From Pseudomonas sp. A34-9 (GTDB taxonomy: Bacteria; Pseudomonadota; Gammaproteobacteria; Pseudomonadales; Pseudomonadaceae), in NCBI RefSeq assembly GCF_029543085.1, contig NZ_CP119967.1, positions 4,738,501 to 4,802,500 on the forward strand: DNA of 64,000 nucleotides. Reading direction: 5' to 3'. A program made the translations under genes and the position numbers. Shown piece after piece: positions 18,904 through 27,361 of this stretch. The notes beneath the pieces are model-generated. The model searched no databases. It was not told where the DNA came from and worked only from the letters and a program-made list of their open reading frames with translations. Position 1 is the first letter of the stretch. Every line of letters begins with the position of its first letter.

Positions 18904-21351
18904 ATGCTGTTGTTGTGGATACTGGTTTTGATCGTTGGCGTGGCGTATCTGGCCCACCGGCGTATTTCCCCTCTGCCTGCTTTGGGCATCGTGGCCGTCT
19001 ACCTGCTGGCGATGGGCATTTTCAGTCATGCGCCGGGCTGGTTATTGGCGGTGTTGTGGATCTTGCTGGCGGTGGTCGCCGCACCGCTGCTGCTGCCTGA
19101 CCTGCGCCGCAAACATTTCACTGCGCCGCTGTTCAACTGGTTCCAGAAAACCCTGCCGCCGATGTCGCAGACCGAACGCGACGCGATCGACGCCGGCACC
19201 GTGTGGTGGGACGGCGAGTTGTTCAGCGGCCGTCCGGACTGGGACAAACTGCTGGCCTATCCCAAGGCGCAATTGAGCGACGAGGAACAAGCCTTCATCG
19301 ACGGCCCGACCGAGGAGCTTTGCGCGATGGTCACAGACTGGCAGATCGGCCAGTCGATGGACCTGCCACCGCAAGCCTGGACGCACATCAAGGAGCACGG
19401 TTTCTTCGCCCTGATCATCCCGAAAGAATTCGGTGGCAAGGGCTTCTCGGCTTACGCGCACTCGCAAGTGGCGATGAAACTGGCCACCCGCAGCGGTGAC
19501 CTCGCCTCCACCGTGATGGTGCCGAACTCCCTCGGCCCGGCCGAACTGCTGCTGCATTACGGCACCGACGAACAACGCAATCACTACTTGCCACGCCTGG
19601 CCCGTGGCGACGACATCCCGTGTTTCGCCCTCACCGGCCCGCTCGCCGGCTCCGATGCCGGCGCGATGCCCGACACCGGGATCATCTGCAAAGGTCAATG
19701 GGAAGGTCAGGAAGTACTGGGCCTGCGCCTGAACTGGGAAAAGCGTTACATCACCCTCGGCCCCGTGGCCACCCTCCTCGGCCTGGCCTTCAAGGCTTAT
19801 GACCCGGAACATCTGCTGGGCGACAAGGAAGACCTTGGCATCAGTCTGGCTCTGATCCCGACCGACACCGCCGGCGTGGAGATCGGCCGTCGGCACCTGC
19901 CACTGGGCGCGGCGTTTATGAACGGCCCCAACTCCGGCAAGGACGTGTTTATCCCGCTGGACTTCCTCATCGGCGGTCAGGAGATGCTCGGCAAAGGCTG
20001 GATGATGCTGATGAACTGCCTGTCGGTCGGCCGTTCGATTTCGTTGCCGGCAGTCGGAACCGGCGCGGCCAAGTTCACCAGCCTGGTCACCGGGCAATAC
20101 GCGCAGATTCGTGAACAATTCAATGTGCCCCTTTCTGCGTTCGAAGGTATTCAGGAGGCCATGGCGCGCATCGGCGGCAACGCGTGGATGATGGACGCGG
20201 CACGCATGCTCACCGCCAACGCGGTGGATCTGGGCGAAAAACCGTCGGTGCTGTCGGCGATCCTCAAGTATCACCTCACCGAACGCGGCCGCGAGTGCAT
20301 CAGCCATGCCATGGATGTGCACGGTGGCAAAGCGATCATCATGGGCCCGAACAACTACCTGGGGCGCAGCTGGAACGGTGCGCCGATCTTCATCACCGTG
20401 GAAGGCGCGAACATTCTGTCGCGCAACCTGATGATCTTCGGTCAGGGTGCGATTCGCTGTCATCCGTTTGTGCTGAAGGAGATGGCCCTGGCCGGTCGTG
20501 AAGACAAGGATCAGGCGCTGAAAGAGTTCGATGGCCTGCTGCTCAAACACATCGGTTTCGCTGTGAGTAACGCTGCCAGCACGCTGGTGCTGAATCTCGG
20601 CTTCGGCCACTTTGAACATGCGCCGGGCGACAAGATCAGCCAGGGCTACTTCCGTGCACTCAACCGTCAGGCTGCGGCGTTTGCCATGCTCGCCGACTTC
20701 AGCATGATGTTGCTGGGGGGCGAACTGAAGCGCCGCGAGCGCTTGTCGGCACGCTTGGGTGATGTGCTGAGCAACCTGTATCTGGCCTCTGCCGCGCTCA
20801 AGCGTTATCACGACCTGGATTCGCCGGCCTACATGGAACCGCTGTTCAGATGGGCGATGGAAGAAAGCCTCGGCCAATCGGAACGGGCGCTGGATGAATT
20901 GCTGCGCAACTTCCCGAACAAGGTATTCGGCTGCCTGCTGCGAGGCATCGTGTTTCCGTTCGGTCGTCGCCACAAAGGCCCGTCGGACAAACTCGGTGCC
21001 GAAGTGGCTGGGGTCATTGGTCGCGCCAAGGGTGATCCGGCGCTGGAAGAACTGCTTGCCGGTTGCTATCGCCCGCAGTCTGCAGACGATGCGGTCGGCG
21101 CATTGCAACACGCCAGCGATCTGCTGAATGCCGCGCAGCCGCTGCACAAAAAACTGCACACGTCGCTGAAAAGCGGTCAGGTCAAACCGGTCGCGGGCGA
21201 ACACGCCATTGATGCAGCGCTGGAAGCCGGGGTGTTGCAACCGGTGGAGGCGCAGAGCTTGCGCGATGCCGAAGCGGCGCGACGCAAGGTGATCGATGTC
21301 GATGATTTCGACAAAGAGGAACTGAAACAGGCAGAGGGCAAAGTCCGCTGA
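18904..21351 (+). CDS. fadE: Acyl-CoA dehydrogenase, long FadE type
   Basis: 815 residues from the ATG at 18904 (GGAGG seven bases upstream); matches the proteobacterial FadE size. Two N-terminal hydrophobic segments (residues 1-20 and about 28-65) fit membrane association. The dehydrogenase body contains FALIIPKEFGGKGFSAYAHS, CFALTGPLAGSDAGAMPDTG, the flavin region, and HVHGGKAIIMGPNNYLG-like sequence (written in the protein as DVHGGKAIIMGPNNYLG). The C-terminal DUF1974 domain follows. It catalyses the first oxidation of fatty acyl-CoA beta-oxidation. Confidence 0.96.
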   Translation: MLLLWILVLIVGVAYLAHRRISPLPALGIVAVYLLAMGIFSHAPGWLLAVLWILLAVVAAPLLLPDLRRKHFTAPLFNWFQKTLPPMSQTERDAIDAGTVWWDGELFSGRPDWDKLLAYPKAQLSDEEQAFIDGPTEELCAMVTDWQIGQSMDLPPQAWTHIKEHGFFALIIPKEFGGKGFSAYAHSQVAMKLATRSGDLASTVMVPNSLGPAELLLHYGTDEQRNHYLPRLARGDDIPCFALTGPLAGSDAGAMPDTGIICKGQWEGQEVLGLRLNWEKRYITLGPVATLLGLAFKAYDPEHLLGDKEDLGISLALIPTDTAGVEIGRRHLPLGAAFMNGPNSGKDVFIPLDFLIGGQEMLGKGWMMLMNCLSVGRSISLPAVGTGAAKFTSLVTGQYAQIREQFNVPLSAFEGIQEAMARIGGNAWMMDAARMLTANAVDLGEKPSVLSAILKYHLTERGRECISHAMDVHGGKAIIMGPNNYLGRSWNGAPIFITVEGANILSRNLMIFGQGAIRCHPFVLKEMALAGREDKDQALKEFDGLLLKHIGFAVSNAASTLVLNLGFGHFEHAPGDKISQGYFRALNRQAAAFAMLADFSMMLLGGELKRRERLSARLGDVLSNLYLASAALKRYHDLDSPAYMEPLFRWAMEESLGQSERALDELLRNFPNKVFGCLLRGIVFPFGRRHKGPSDKLGAEVAGVIGRAKGDPALEELLAGCYRPQSADDAVGALQHASDLLNAAQPLHKKLHTSLKSGQVKPVAGEHAIDAALEAGVLQPVEAQSLRDAEAARRKVIDVDDFDKEELKQAEGKVR

Positions 21352-21425
21352 TCCTGACAGGCATGTCAATGCGCGCGCGGGAGCTTTATACTCCCGCGCC
21401 CGTTTTGCTCTTGAGGACTTATCTC

Positions 21426-21833
21426 GTGTCCAACGTCGTTGCCGATCATCTTGTTTTACTCGACCACCTGCGCAGCATCCTGGTCGCCGTAGGTGAGGCC
21501 GAACAGGTTCCCGAAGAAAGCCATGCCCTGTTCCTGGAGCGCTTCGACGAACTGCTGGCATCGCTGCCGATCGATCCGATCGAAAGCCAGTACCTGGGCC
21601 AGGACATCCTGACTCAAGTGATTACCCGTTACCCGCAAATCGCCCACCTGATCCCGCGCGATCTGCTGTGGTTCTTCGCCGGTGATTGCCTGCACTACCT
21701 GTCCGATGAAGAGATCGACATGTATCAGGCGCTGGAAGAACGTCGCTACGAAGCCGAACAGAACGATGAACCGTTCGACTGGAATCAGGAAAAACAGCTG
21801 CTGGCGATGTCCGCTCAGGACAGCAAGCACTGA
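21426..21833 (+). CDS. Small conserved protein, PA2817-like family
   Basis: 135 residues from a GTG at 21426 preceded by GAGGA eight bases upstream. Acidic, helix-rich, no signal peptide or membrane segment: SNVVADHLVLLDHLRSIL, then FDELLASLPIDPIESQYLGQD and RDLLWFFAGDCLHYLSDEEI. It follows fadE, as the PA2817-type gene lies near a FadE homologue in P. aeruginosa as far as I recall. Function unknown. Confidence 0.8.
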   Translation: MSNVVADHLVLLDHLRSILVAVGEAEQVPEESHALFLERFDELLASLPIDPIESQYLGQDILTQVITRYPQIAHLIPRDLLWFFAGDCLHYLSDEEIDMYQALEERRYEAEQNDEPFDWNQEKQLLAMSAQDSKH

Positions 21834-21848
21834 TTTGACAGTGGGTTG

Positions 21849-21957
21849 AAGATCAAAAGATCGCAGCCTGCGGCAGCTACTGCATTGAGCGTGTACACCC
21901 GTGATAACGGATATACGCAATCCTCTGTAGGAGCTGCCGCAGGCTGCGATCTTTTGT
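21849..21957. repeat. REP pair, GTAGGAGCTGC class
   Basis: Inverted units at 21849-21884 (GATCGCAGCCTGCGGCAGCT) and 21926-21957 (TGTAGGAGCTGCCGCAGGCT) between convergent genes. Confidence 0.88.
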
Positions 21958-21964
21958 TTGTGCG

Positions 21965-22963
21965 CTACAACAACCCTTCGCTTTCGGGCAATTCATACGC
22001 CAATGCTGCGTTGCTCGCACCACCCGACTTGCCCGGCTTGCTCAAGGTCGGCTCTTTCTGCAGACACTCCACCAGATAGTCGATAAACACCCGCAACTTG
22101 GGGGGCAGGTAGCGCGTCGGCGAGTGCAGCAACCACAGTCCGCCGTGATAGGACGCAAGGAAGGTCCAATCCGGCAGCACCTGAACAACCAACTTTTGCT
22201 CCAGCGCATAACGTGCAGTGAAGTACGGCAGGCTGCCGATGCCGATGTGCTGCAACACCGCGCCCAATCGCACACCGGTGTGATTGGCGGCATAGCGACC
22301 GCGGACACCCACCGTCACCGCTTTGTTGCCTTTCTTGAATTTCCAGCGCGCATCGCTCGGGGTTTCACCCAGATACACACAGCTGTGATTGAGCAAATCA
22401 TGGGGGTGGGTCGGTGTACCGTGCTCGGCCAGGTATTGCGGCGTGGCACAAAGCAAATGGTCGATGGTCAGTAACTGTCGCCCGACCAGCCCAGCCGGGG
22501 GGCGATCCGTGATGCGAATGGCCAGATCGACATGGTCGTCGATCAAATCGACCTGACGGTCTTCCAGCAGCAACTCGACATCGACCTTGGGATAACGCCG
22601 CAGAAATTCAGGCATATGCGGATGGATCACGAAGCGACCCACCGCTTTCGGCACGCTGACGCGCACCAGTCCTTCCGCTTCATGGGTGAACTGGCCACTG
22701 ATTTCCATCACCGATTTGGCCGCGCTGACCATCTCCTGGCAACGCTTGAATACCTCTTCCCCACCGTCACTCAAGCGCAACTTGCGCGTGGTGCGCTGCA
22801 GCAGCCGCGTGGCCAATGCTTTTTCCAGGCGCGAAATACTGCGGCTCACCGCTGACGGCGATGAACCCAGTTGCCGGGCCGCTTCAGAGAAGCTGCCGGT
22901 CTCCACGACCTTGACGAAAATCGCCATTTCACCGAGCAGCGGTAGCGGCAGATTGATGCTCAC
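21965..22963 (-). CDS. LysR family transcriptional regulator
   Basis: 332 residues from a GTG at 22963. That start places AAGGA ten bases upstream, whereas the TTG three codons earlier would leave only one base. The N-terminal winged helix covers residues about 8-67 (MAIFVKVVETGSFSEAARQL, SPSAVSRSISRLEKALATRLL); the substrate-binding domain follows from about residue 90 (GLVRVSVPKAVGRFVIHPHM). It is divergent from alaX with only 90 bases between starts, so it probably controls the alaX-oxygenase-lysE genes. The effector is unknown. Confidence 0.93.
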   Translation of the reverse strand: MSINLPLPLLGEMAIFVKVVETGSFSEAARQLGSSPSAVSRSISRLEKALATRLLQRTTRKLRLSDGGEEVFKRCQEMVSAAKSVMEISGQFTHEAEGLVRVSVPKAVGRFVIHPHMPEFLRRYPKVDVELLLEDRQVDLIDDHVDLAIRITDRPPAGLVGRQLLTIDHLLCATPQYLAEHGTPTHPHDLLNHSCVYLGETPSDARWKFKKGNKAVTVGVRGRYAANHTGVRLGAVLQHIGIGSLPYFTARYALEQKLVVQVLPDWTFLASYHGGLWLLHSPTRYLPPKLRVFIDYLVECLQKEPTLSKPGKSGGASNAALAYELPESEGLL

Positions 22964-22993
22964 AGCGCACAAGTCCTTTGATGTTTGAACGGA

Positions 22994-23022
22994 TTATCAC
23001 GTTATTGCACGATTCATATAAT
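22994..23022 (+). promoter_or_regulatory. Predicted sigma-70 promoter of alaX
   Basis: TTATCA and a perfect TATAAT separated by 17 bases, in the LysR/alaX intergenic region and about 30 bases upstream of the alaX start. The inverted arms AACG...CGTT around 22988-23003 could be part of a LysR operator. Confidence 0.6.
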
Positions 23023-23053
23023 AAAAAAAGAAACTTTAATAAGGGCATGGAAT

Positions 23054-23680
23054 ATGACGCTTCGCCTCTTTTTCCATAGTGATGACCTCAAGGCCAATGT
23101 GGAAGTCCTCGACTGCACGCCCCAGGAGCACGAATTCGCCGTGGTATTGCGCGCCACGCTGTTCCACCCGCAAGGCGGCGGCCAGCCATGCGATACCGGC
23201 TGGATCGGTGAAAGCCAGGTACTGCGCGTAGTACAGGAGCCGGACCGGATCATTCATTTTGTCGATCGGCCGGTGGCGCTCGGTATGACCTGTATCCGCA
23301 TCGACGAACAGCGCCGCCACTTCAATACACGCATGCATTCGGCCGGGCACCTGATCGGGCATTTCGTTCAGGCGTTGGGCTGGATGCCGATCAAGGCACA
23401 CCACTGGCCGGACGAAGGTCGAGTGCAATTCAAACCCGGCGACGCCGCGCAGGAAGTCGACGCAGAGACCGTTCAAAACGGTATCGACCAGTGGATCGAG
23501 CACGATCTGCCGCGCCTGACCTCGCTGCGCGAAGGTGCGCGGGAAATCGGTTTCGGTGAACTGCCTGCCTATGGTTGCGGCGGCACCCATGTACGCAGCC
23601 TGAAGGATCTGGGCACAGTCACGATCGCGTCCCTTTCGCAAAAGAAAGGCACGTTGTCCGTCCACTACAGCGTGGATTGA
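23054..23680 (+). CDS. Stand-alone alanyl-tRNA editing protein, AlaX type
   Basis: 208 residues from the ATG at 23054. It resembles the editing domain of alanyl-tRNA synthetase: LFHPQGGGQP (37-46), HSAGHL (zinc ligands H95 and H99), and YGCGGTHVRSL (C175 and H179). Such proteins hydrolyse mischarged tRNA-Ala (Ser, Gly) or related tRNAs. Here it begins a short plus-strand run with an oxygenase and an amino-acid exporter, suggesting protection against a non-canonical amino acid; that link is inference. Confidence 0.93.
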   Translation: MTLRLFFHSDDLKANVEVLDCTPQEHEFAVVLRATLFHPQGGGQPCDTGWIGESQVLRVVQEPDRIIHFVDRPVALGMTCIRIDEQRRHFNTRMHSAGHLIGHFVQALGWMPIKAHHWPDEGRVQFKPGDAAQEVDAETVQNGIDQWIEHDLPRLTSLREGAREIGFGELPAYGCGGTHVRSLKDLGTVTIASLSQKKGTLSVHYSVD

Positions 23681-23687
23681 GCATTTC

Positions 23688-23740
23688 GGACGCTGCCTCA
23701 CGCAGCGTCCGACGCCGGGGAACCGCATTCGCAGGTTCCG
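23688..23740 (+). promoter_or_regulatory. Two consecutive hairpins between alaX and the oxygenase gene
   Basis: GGACGCTGC / GCAGCGTCC with a five-base loop (23688-23710), then GGAACC / GGTTCC (about 23719-23739). Neither has a T-run, so an mRNA-processing or attenuation role is only a possibility. TTGACT follows at 23741. Confidence 0.5.
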
Positions 23741-23768
23741 TTGACTATCGATAGATGGACCTAAAAAA

Positions 23769-24539
23769 ATGATGCTAGACGTCGAGCGTCTCGATGAGAC
23801 GTGCATAAAAAAACTGGCCAACGAAGAAGTCCTCGCCATCCGCGTCAAAGGCTTTTTGCCTGAGCCACTGGCCATTCAGATTGGCGACAAGATTCTCGCC
23901 CCAGGCTTTGAGGGTTACATCAACGCACCGAGTATCGGCCGCATCGGCATGGCTTTTTACGAGGCCGAAAATCAGCCGCTGCTGATTGAGGACTACTTCG
24001 AACGCGCCACCAGCAACATCGCCGAACTGCGCAATCGGTGCGCGCCCTACTCCTCACCGATCGACACCTTGCGCTGCATGCTCGACGAATCCTGGCCGGC
24101 CGGTGCGCACCTGGAAAACCTCTATGGCCGAAAAATGTATGTCGGCCTTTCGCGAGTGGTGAAACCGGGCGTGTGCTTCCTCGCCCACCACGACATCTTC
24201 GCCAAGGACGCCCCAGACAGCTTCCAGGCCCGCAGCCTTGAGGCGCAGTTCGCCTGCAACGTCTATCTGAACATGCCGACCGAGGGCGGCGCGTTGCAGA
24301 TGTGGGACGACGACATCAGCCCGGATCAATTCGACGAAATGCGTGGTGACAGCTATGGCATCGAACCGGCGCTGCTCGGCCCTCCTGCCCTCGAAGTGAG
24401 ACCGCAACCTGGCGATTTCATCATGTTCAATTCGCGTCGCATGCACTCGGTGACCCCGGGCGTGGCAGATCCGCGTCTGAGTCTTTCCTTTTTTGTCGGC
24501 TATCGCGGCAATGCTTCACCCCTGACCTACTGGAGCTGA
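23769..24539 (+). CDS. 2-oxoglutarate/Fe(II)-dependent oxygenase
   Basis: 256 residues. The facial triad H140-x-D142 (LAHHDIF) and H226 (NSRRMHSVTPG), plus R236 ten residues later for 2-oxoglutarate, are all in place; GGALQMWDDD and GDFIMFNS frame the jelly-roll strands. The HxD motif indicates hydroxylase-type chemistry, not halogenation, which would have HxG or HxA. Size and motif layout recall stand-alone amino-acid hydroxylases and BesD-type lysine halogenases. The gene lies between alaX and a LysE exporter with one base to the latter, so a free amino acid is a reasonable substrate guess. Start ATG at 23769 or 23772. Confidence 0.85.
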   Translation: MMLDVERLDETCIKKLANEEVLAIRVKGFLPEPLAIQIGDKILAPGFEGYINAPSIGRIGMAFYEAENQPLLIEDYFERATSNIAELRNRCAPYSSPIDTLRCMLDESWPAGAHLENLYGRKMYVGLSRVVKPGVCFLAHHDIFAKDAPDSFQARSLEAQFACNVYLNMPTEGGALQMWDDDISPDQFDEMRGDSYGIEPALLGPPALEVRPQPGDFIMFNSRRMHSVTPGVADPRLSLSFFVGYRGNASPLTYWS

Positions 24540-24540
24540 G

Positions 24541-25179
24541 ATGTATTCGAATTATCTGGGCGAGTTTCTGGCGCTGGCTACCATTCATTTTCTGGCCGTG
24601 GTTGCTCCCGGCCCGGACTTCGCGGTCACTATTCGCCAAAGCGTACGTTTCGGCCGACTGGTGGGGATCTGTACGGCGCTGGGGATCGGCGCGGGGATTT
24701 CCGTGCACGTGCTGTACACGCTGTTGGGCGTCGGCGCACTGATGCACACCACCCCGTGGTTGCTGACCGTGGCCAAAGTGATTGGCGGTGCTTATATCCT
24801 GTATCTGGGTGTCAGCCTGTTGCGCAGCAAACCCAAATCAGCCCTTGAAGGTGAGAAATCCAGCGAGGATCCGGTGGTTGAACAAACACTGTTCAAAGCT
24901 TTCAGCACCGGTTTCCTGACCAACGCAACCAACCCCAAGGCCACGCTATTTTTCCTGGCCATCTTCAACACGATCATCAGCGCTGAAACACCTCTGCAGA
25001 TCCAGGCGTTCTATGGTTTGTGGATGTGTTTTGTAAACGCGTTGTGGTTCGTGATCGTTGCGCTGTTTTTCTCAAGCAGCAAAGTGCGCCTGCTGTTCAT
25101 GCGCATGGGACATTGGTTCGAACGCACCATGGGCGTGGTGCTGATTCTGTTTGCTGGCCGCTTGATGCTGTCCTGGTAA
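24541..25179 (+). CDS. LysE/RhtB family amino-acid exporter
   Basis: 212 residues, six hydrophobic segments. FLAVVAPGPDFAVTIRQSVRFG near residues 15-36 is the LysE signature, with NPKATLFFLAIFNT in the middle. It starts one base after the oxygenase stop with GGAG five bases upstream, so it is translationally linked. Family members export amino acids, homoserine lactones or hydroxylated derivatives. It may export the oxygenase product (inference). Confidence 0.93.
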   Translation: MYSNYLGEFLALATIHFLAVVAPGPDFAVTIRQSVRFGRLVGICTALGIGAGISVHVLYTLLGVGALMHTTPWLLTVAKVIGGAYILYLGVSLLRSKPKSALEGEKSSEDPVVEQTLFKAFSTGFLTNATNPKATLFFLAIFNTIISAETPLQIQAFYGLWMCFVNALWFVIVALFFSSSKVRLLFMRMGHWFERTMGVVLILFAGRLMLSW

Positions 25180-25196
25180 GCAGACACCAAAATACA

Positions 25197-25232
25197 AAAG
25201 GCCCGCCGAATCGTTTCGGCGGGCCTTTTTTC
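25197..25232 (+). terminator. Terminator after lysE-like gene
   Basis: AAAAGGCCCGCCGAA / TTCGGCGGGCCTTTTTT hairpin with T-run, 17 bases after the stop. Confidence 0.92.
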
Positions 25233-25267
25233 TTTAAGCCGGATGACACGGCCACAAATCGCGCATA

Positions 25268-25299
25268 CAAAAACGCCGCTCGGTTGAGCGGCGTTTTTG
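25268..25299 (-). terminator. Terminator of the tRNA cluster
   Basis: Minus strand ACGCCGCTCAACCGAGCGGC then GTTTTTGT: stem-loop with T-run directly after the last tRNA-Gly. Confidence 0.85.
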
Positions 25300-25305
25300 T
25301 GAAAA

Positions 25306-25381
<76 letters not shown>

Positions 25382-25383
25382 AA

Positions 25384-25459
25384 TGGCGTCCCCTAGGGGA
25401 CTCGAACCCCTGTTACCGCCGTGAAAGGGCGGTGTCCTAGGCCACTAGACGAAGGGGAC
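25384..25459 (-). tRNA. tRNA-Glu(TTC), copy 3 in transcription order
   Basis: 76 bases with encoded CCA. Acceptor GTCCCCT / AGGGGAC, anticodon loop CTTTCAC, T-loop GTTCGAGTC. Two bases separate it from the tRNA-Gly downstream. Confidence 0.97.
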
Positions 25460-25482
25460 ACAGGCTACAACTTTCACTCAAT

Positions 25483-25510
25483 AAAAACGCCGCTCACTGA
25501 GCGGCGTCTT
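25483..25510 (-). terminator. Internal terminator-like hairpin in the tRNA cluster
   Basis: Minus strand GACGCCGCTCAGTGAGCGGC then GTTTTTAT. It resembles the end terminator and lies between the second and third tRNA pairs, so the third pair may be partly uncoupled from the promoter. Confidence 0.7.
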
Positions 25511-25517
25511 TAGAATT

Positions 25518-25593
<76 letters not shown>

Positions 25594-25596
25594 AAA

Positions 25597-25672
25597 TGGC
25601 GTCCCCTAGGGGACTCGAACCCCTGTTACCGCCGTGAAAGGGCGGTGTCCTAGGCCACTAGACGAAGGGGAC
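25597..25672 (-). tRNA. tRNA-Glu(TTC), copy 2 in transcription order
   Basis: Same 76-base sequence as the other tRNA-Glu copies. Three bases from its partner tRNA-Gly. Confidence 0.97.
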
Positions 25673-25776
25673 ACGCTACCCGGAACACATGGTGTGTGTT
25701 TCGGTGTCCAGATCCGCATCCGAAGACTGGGTTCTGGTTTCACTCAGCACCGCCCGAAAGCACTGCTGTTTAAAAC

Positions 25777-25852
<76 letters not shown>

Positions 25853-25854
25853 AT

Positions 25855-25930
25855 TGGCGTCCCCTAGGGGACTCGAACCCCTGTTACCGCCGTGAAAGGG
25901 CGGTGTCCTAGGCCACTAGACGAAGGGGAC
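25855..25930 (-). tRNA. tRNA-Glu(TTC), copy 1 in transcription order
   Basis: Same 76-base sequence; promoter-proximal gene of the cluster. Confidence 0.97.
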
Positions 25931-25991
25931 ACACTACAACATTCACTCCCTGCCGCGCTTCGCTGTGTGCTTTACGCTGCAAGTGGCGCGC

Positions 25992-26049
25992 ATTCTATGG
26001 ATGGATTGAGAGGTCGTCAACCCCCAGATATAAATTTATTTAAATCAAT
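25992..26049 (-). promoter_or_regulatory. Strong promoter of the tRNA cluster
   Basis: On the minus strand TTGACG (26015-26020) and TAGAAT (25992-25997) are spaced by 17 bases. A GC-rich discriminator (GCGCGCC) follows the -10, typical of stringently controlled stable-RNA promoters, and an A/T-rich stretch at 26026-26049 sits where an UP element would be. Apart from this promoter, the 372 bases from 25931 to 26302 show only the leader of the next plus-strand gene. Confidence 0.85.
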
Positions 26050-26302
26050 GACTTCGACCCTCTTTACCGCGGCAATCGAGCTTTTCCGTCGCCCGACGAT
26101 TGACGCCTATATTCCGCCACTCGCCAAGACGTTATAGTCCACCGCACAGTGATGGCAATCTGCACATGCAGCGCCAGCATTCATATAAGCAGCGTGCGGC
26201 CGATACAGATTGAACCTGCCGATCCAACTCGTCGAGCGGCGCTAGGCGGCTAAATGCCCAGCCACTACACTCGCATGCGAACCCTATAAAGAGGTCTTAC
26301 CG

Positions 26303-27073
26303 GTGACACCACTCATGATCACCCTGCTAGTCATAGCCGGGATCGCAATTCTGATCGCCATTGGCTACATGAACCATGTGGTGGAAAACAACAAACTGGA
26401 GAAGGCCCGCACCAAGGTCGAACTGAACGATCGCCTGCGCCGCTGCGGCGAACTGACCGAGACCTTCCCGGGCCAGTTCATGACCCCGGCCCTGAAGCTG
26501 CTGCTGACCCGCCTGGAACTGAACGTCTGCCAGCGCCTGCTGAACCTGGAAAAAACCAGCGCCACCACCAAAGCGCGCATCACCGAACTGAGCGCCCTGG
26601 TCGCCCAAGGCGAATCGATCCCGGTCAACAACCCGCCGGCGCCGATCCTGACCGAAGCCAAAGCCAAAGACGTGCGCTTCCTGCTCGAAGCCCTCCACGG
26701 CCAGATTACCCGCGCCGCCCACGACGGCTTCCTGCCGCCGAACGAAGCCAAACACTGGATCCGCGAAGTCCGTCATATTCTGGTGCTGCTGCACATCGAA
26801 TTCTTCAACAACCTCGGTCAACAATCCCTGCAACAAAACCAGCCCGGCCAGGCCCGCCTCGCCTTCGAACGCGGCGTGCAATACCTGCGCAAACAGCAGG
26901 ATCCGCAAATCTACGCAGAACAACTGCAATACCTGGAAAAACTGCTGGCCCGCGCCAACGCCCAGGTCATGGACAAGATTGCACCGGTTGAAGGTGAAGA
27001 AAACCAACTGACCGCCGGCCTCAAAGATGTAGAGGCCGATGCCGACTGGAAAAAGAAAGTGATTTACGACTGA
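26303..27073 (+). CDS. Conserved membrane-anchored protein, function unknown
   Basis: 256 residues from a GTG at 26303 (GAGG eight bases upstream); an ATG at 26315 is a weaker alternative. One N-terminal transmembrane segment (residues about 4-22, MITLLVIAGIAILIAIGYM), then a helical, highly charged cytoplasmic region with coiled-coil-like stretches (NNKLEKARTKVELNDRLRR; LGQQSLQQNQPGQARLAFER). The second half resembles tetratricopeptide-like helices. I recognise it only as a Pseudomonas conserved protein. Confidence 0.8.
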   Translation: MTPLMITLLVIAGIAILIAIGYMNHVVENNKLEKARTKVELNDRLRRCGELTETFPGQFMTPALKLLLTRLELNVCQRLLNLEKTSATTKARITELSALVAQGESIPVNNPPAPILTEAKAKDVRFLLEALHGQITRAAHDGFLPPNEAKHWIREVRHILVLLHIEFFNNLGQQSLQQNQPGQARLAFERGVQYLRKQQDPQIYAEQLQYLEKLLARANAQVMDKIAPVEGEENQLTAGLKDVEADADWKKKVIYD

Positions 27074-27091
27074 TTGCAGAGATGGAAAGAG

Positions 27092-27116
27092 AAGCCACCG
27101 AGAAGTGGCTTTTTTG
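27092..27116 (+). terminator. Terminator after the membrane-anchored protein gene
   Basis: AAGCCACCGAGAAGTGGCTT followed by TTTT, 19 bases after the stop. Confidence 0.8.
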
Positions 27117-27166
27117 TGGGCTATCGGGAGTGAACCCGATAGAACACCAGTGAATGAGAGGACGTT

Positions 27167-27320
27167 TTCGCGAGCAAGCTCGCTCCCACAGTTGACCTGA
27201 GTACACCTGGCAGAGATGGGTTGGCTGCCAGGCCGCGATCGCAGCATGCTCGCTCCTACATTGGGACTGAGTACAGGTCGGCTGCCAGGCCGCCTTCGCT
27301 GGCAAGCCAGACTCCCACAG
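27167..27320. repeat. Degenerate REP units
   Basis: TTCGCGAGCAAGCTCGCTCC at 27167-27186 and later fragments (GCATGCTCGCTCCTACA near 27243; GCTGGCAAGCCAGACTCCCA near 27298) are decayed REP units separated by two copies of a GGCTGCCAGGCCGC motif. The 673-base gap 27074-27746 holds only this, the terminator and the long repeat. Confidence 0.7.
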
Positions 27321-27361
27321 AAAAGCAAAAGCAAAAACCACAAAAACCTCGCCCCGATTCG

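Noticed and set aside
19042..21561. Open frame of 839 codons on the minus strand
   Set aside because: It is antisense to fadE, shows no domain or ribosome-binding site, and results from high-GC third codon positions. The same applies to long antisense frames over the iorB-like gene (4819-6036), hybrid kinase (51769-53013), fabB (53755-55056) and relA (57481-59466).
23769..24539. Amino-acid halogenase
   Set aside because: The motif is H140-x-D142; carboxylate in this position occupies the halide site, so hydroxylase chemistry is expected.
27074..27361. Possible small RNA gene
   Set aside because: Apart from one terminator and decayed REP units there is no promoter or compact structure that I could support.
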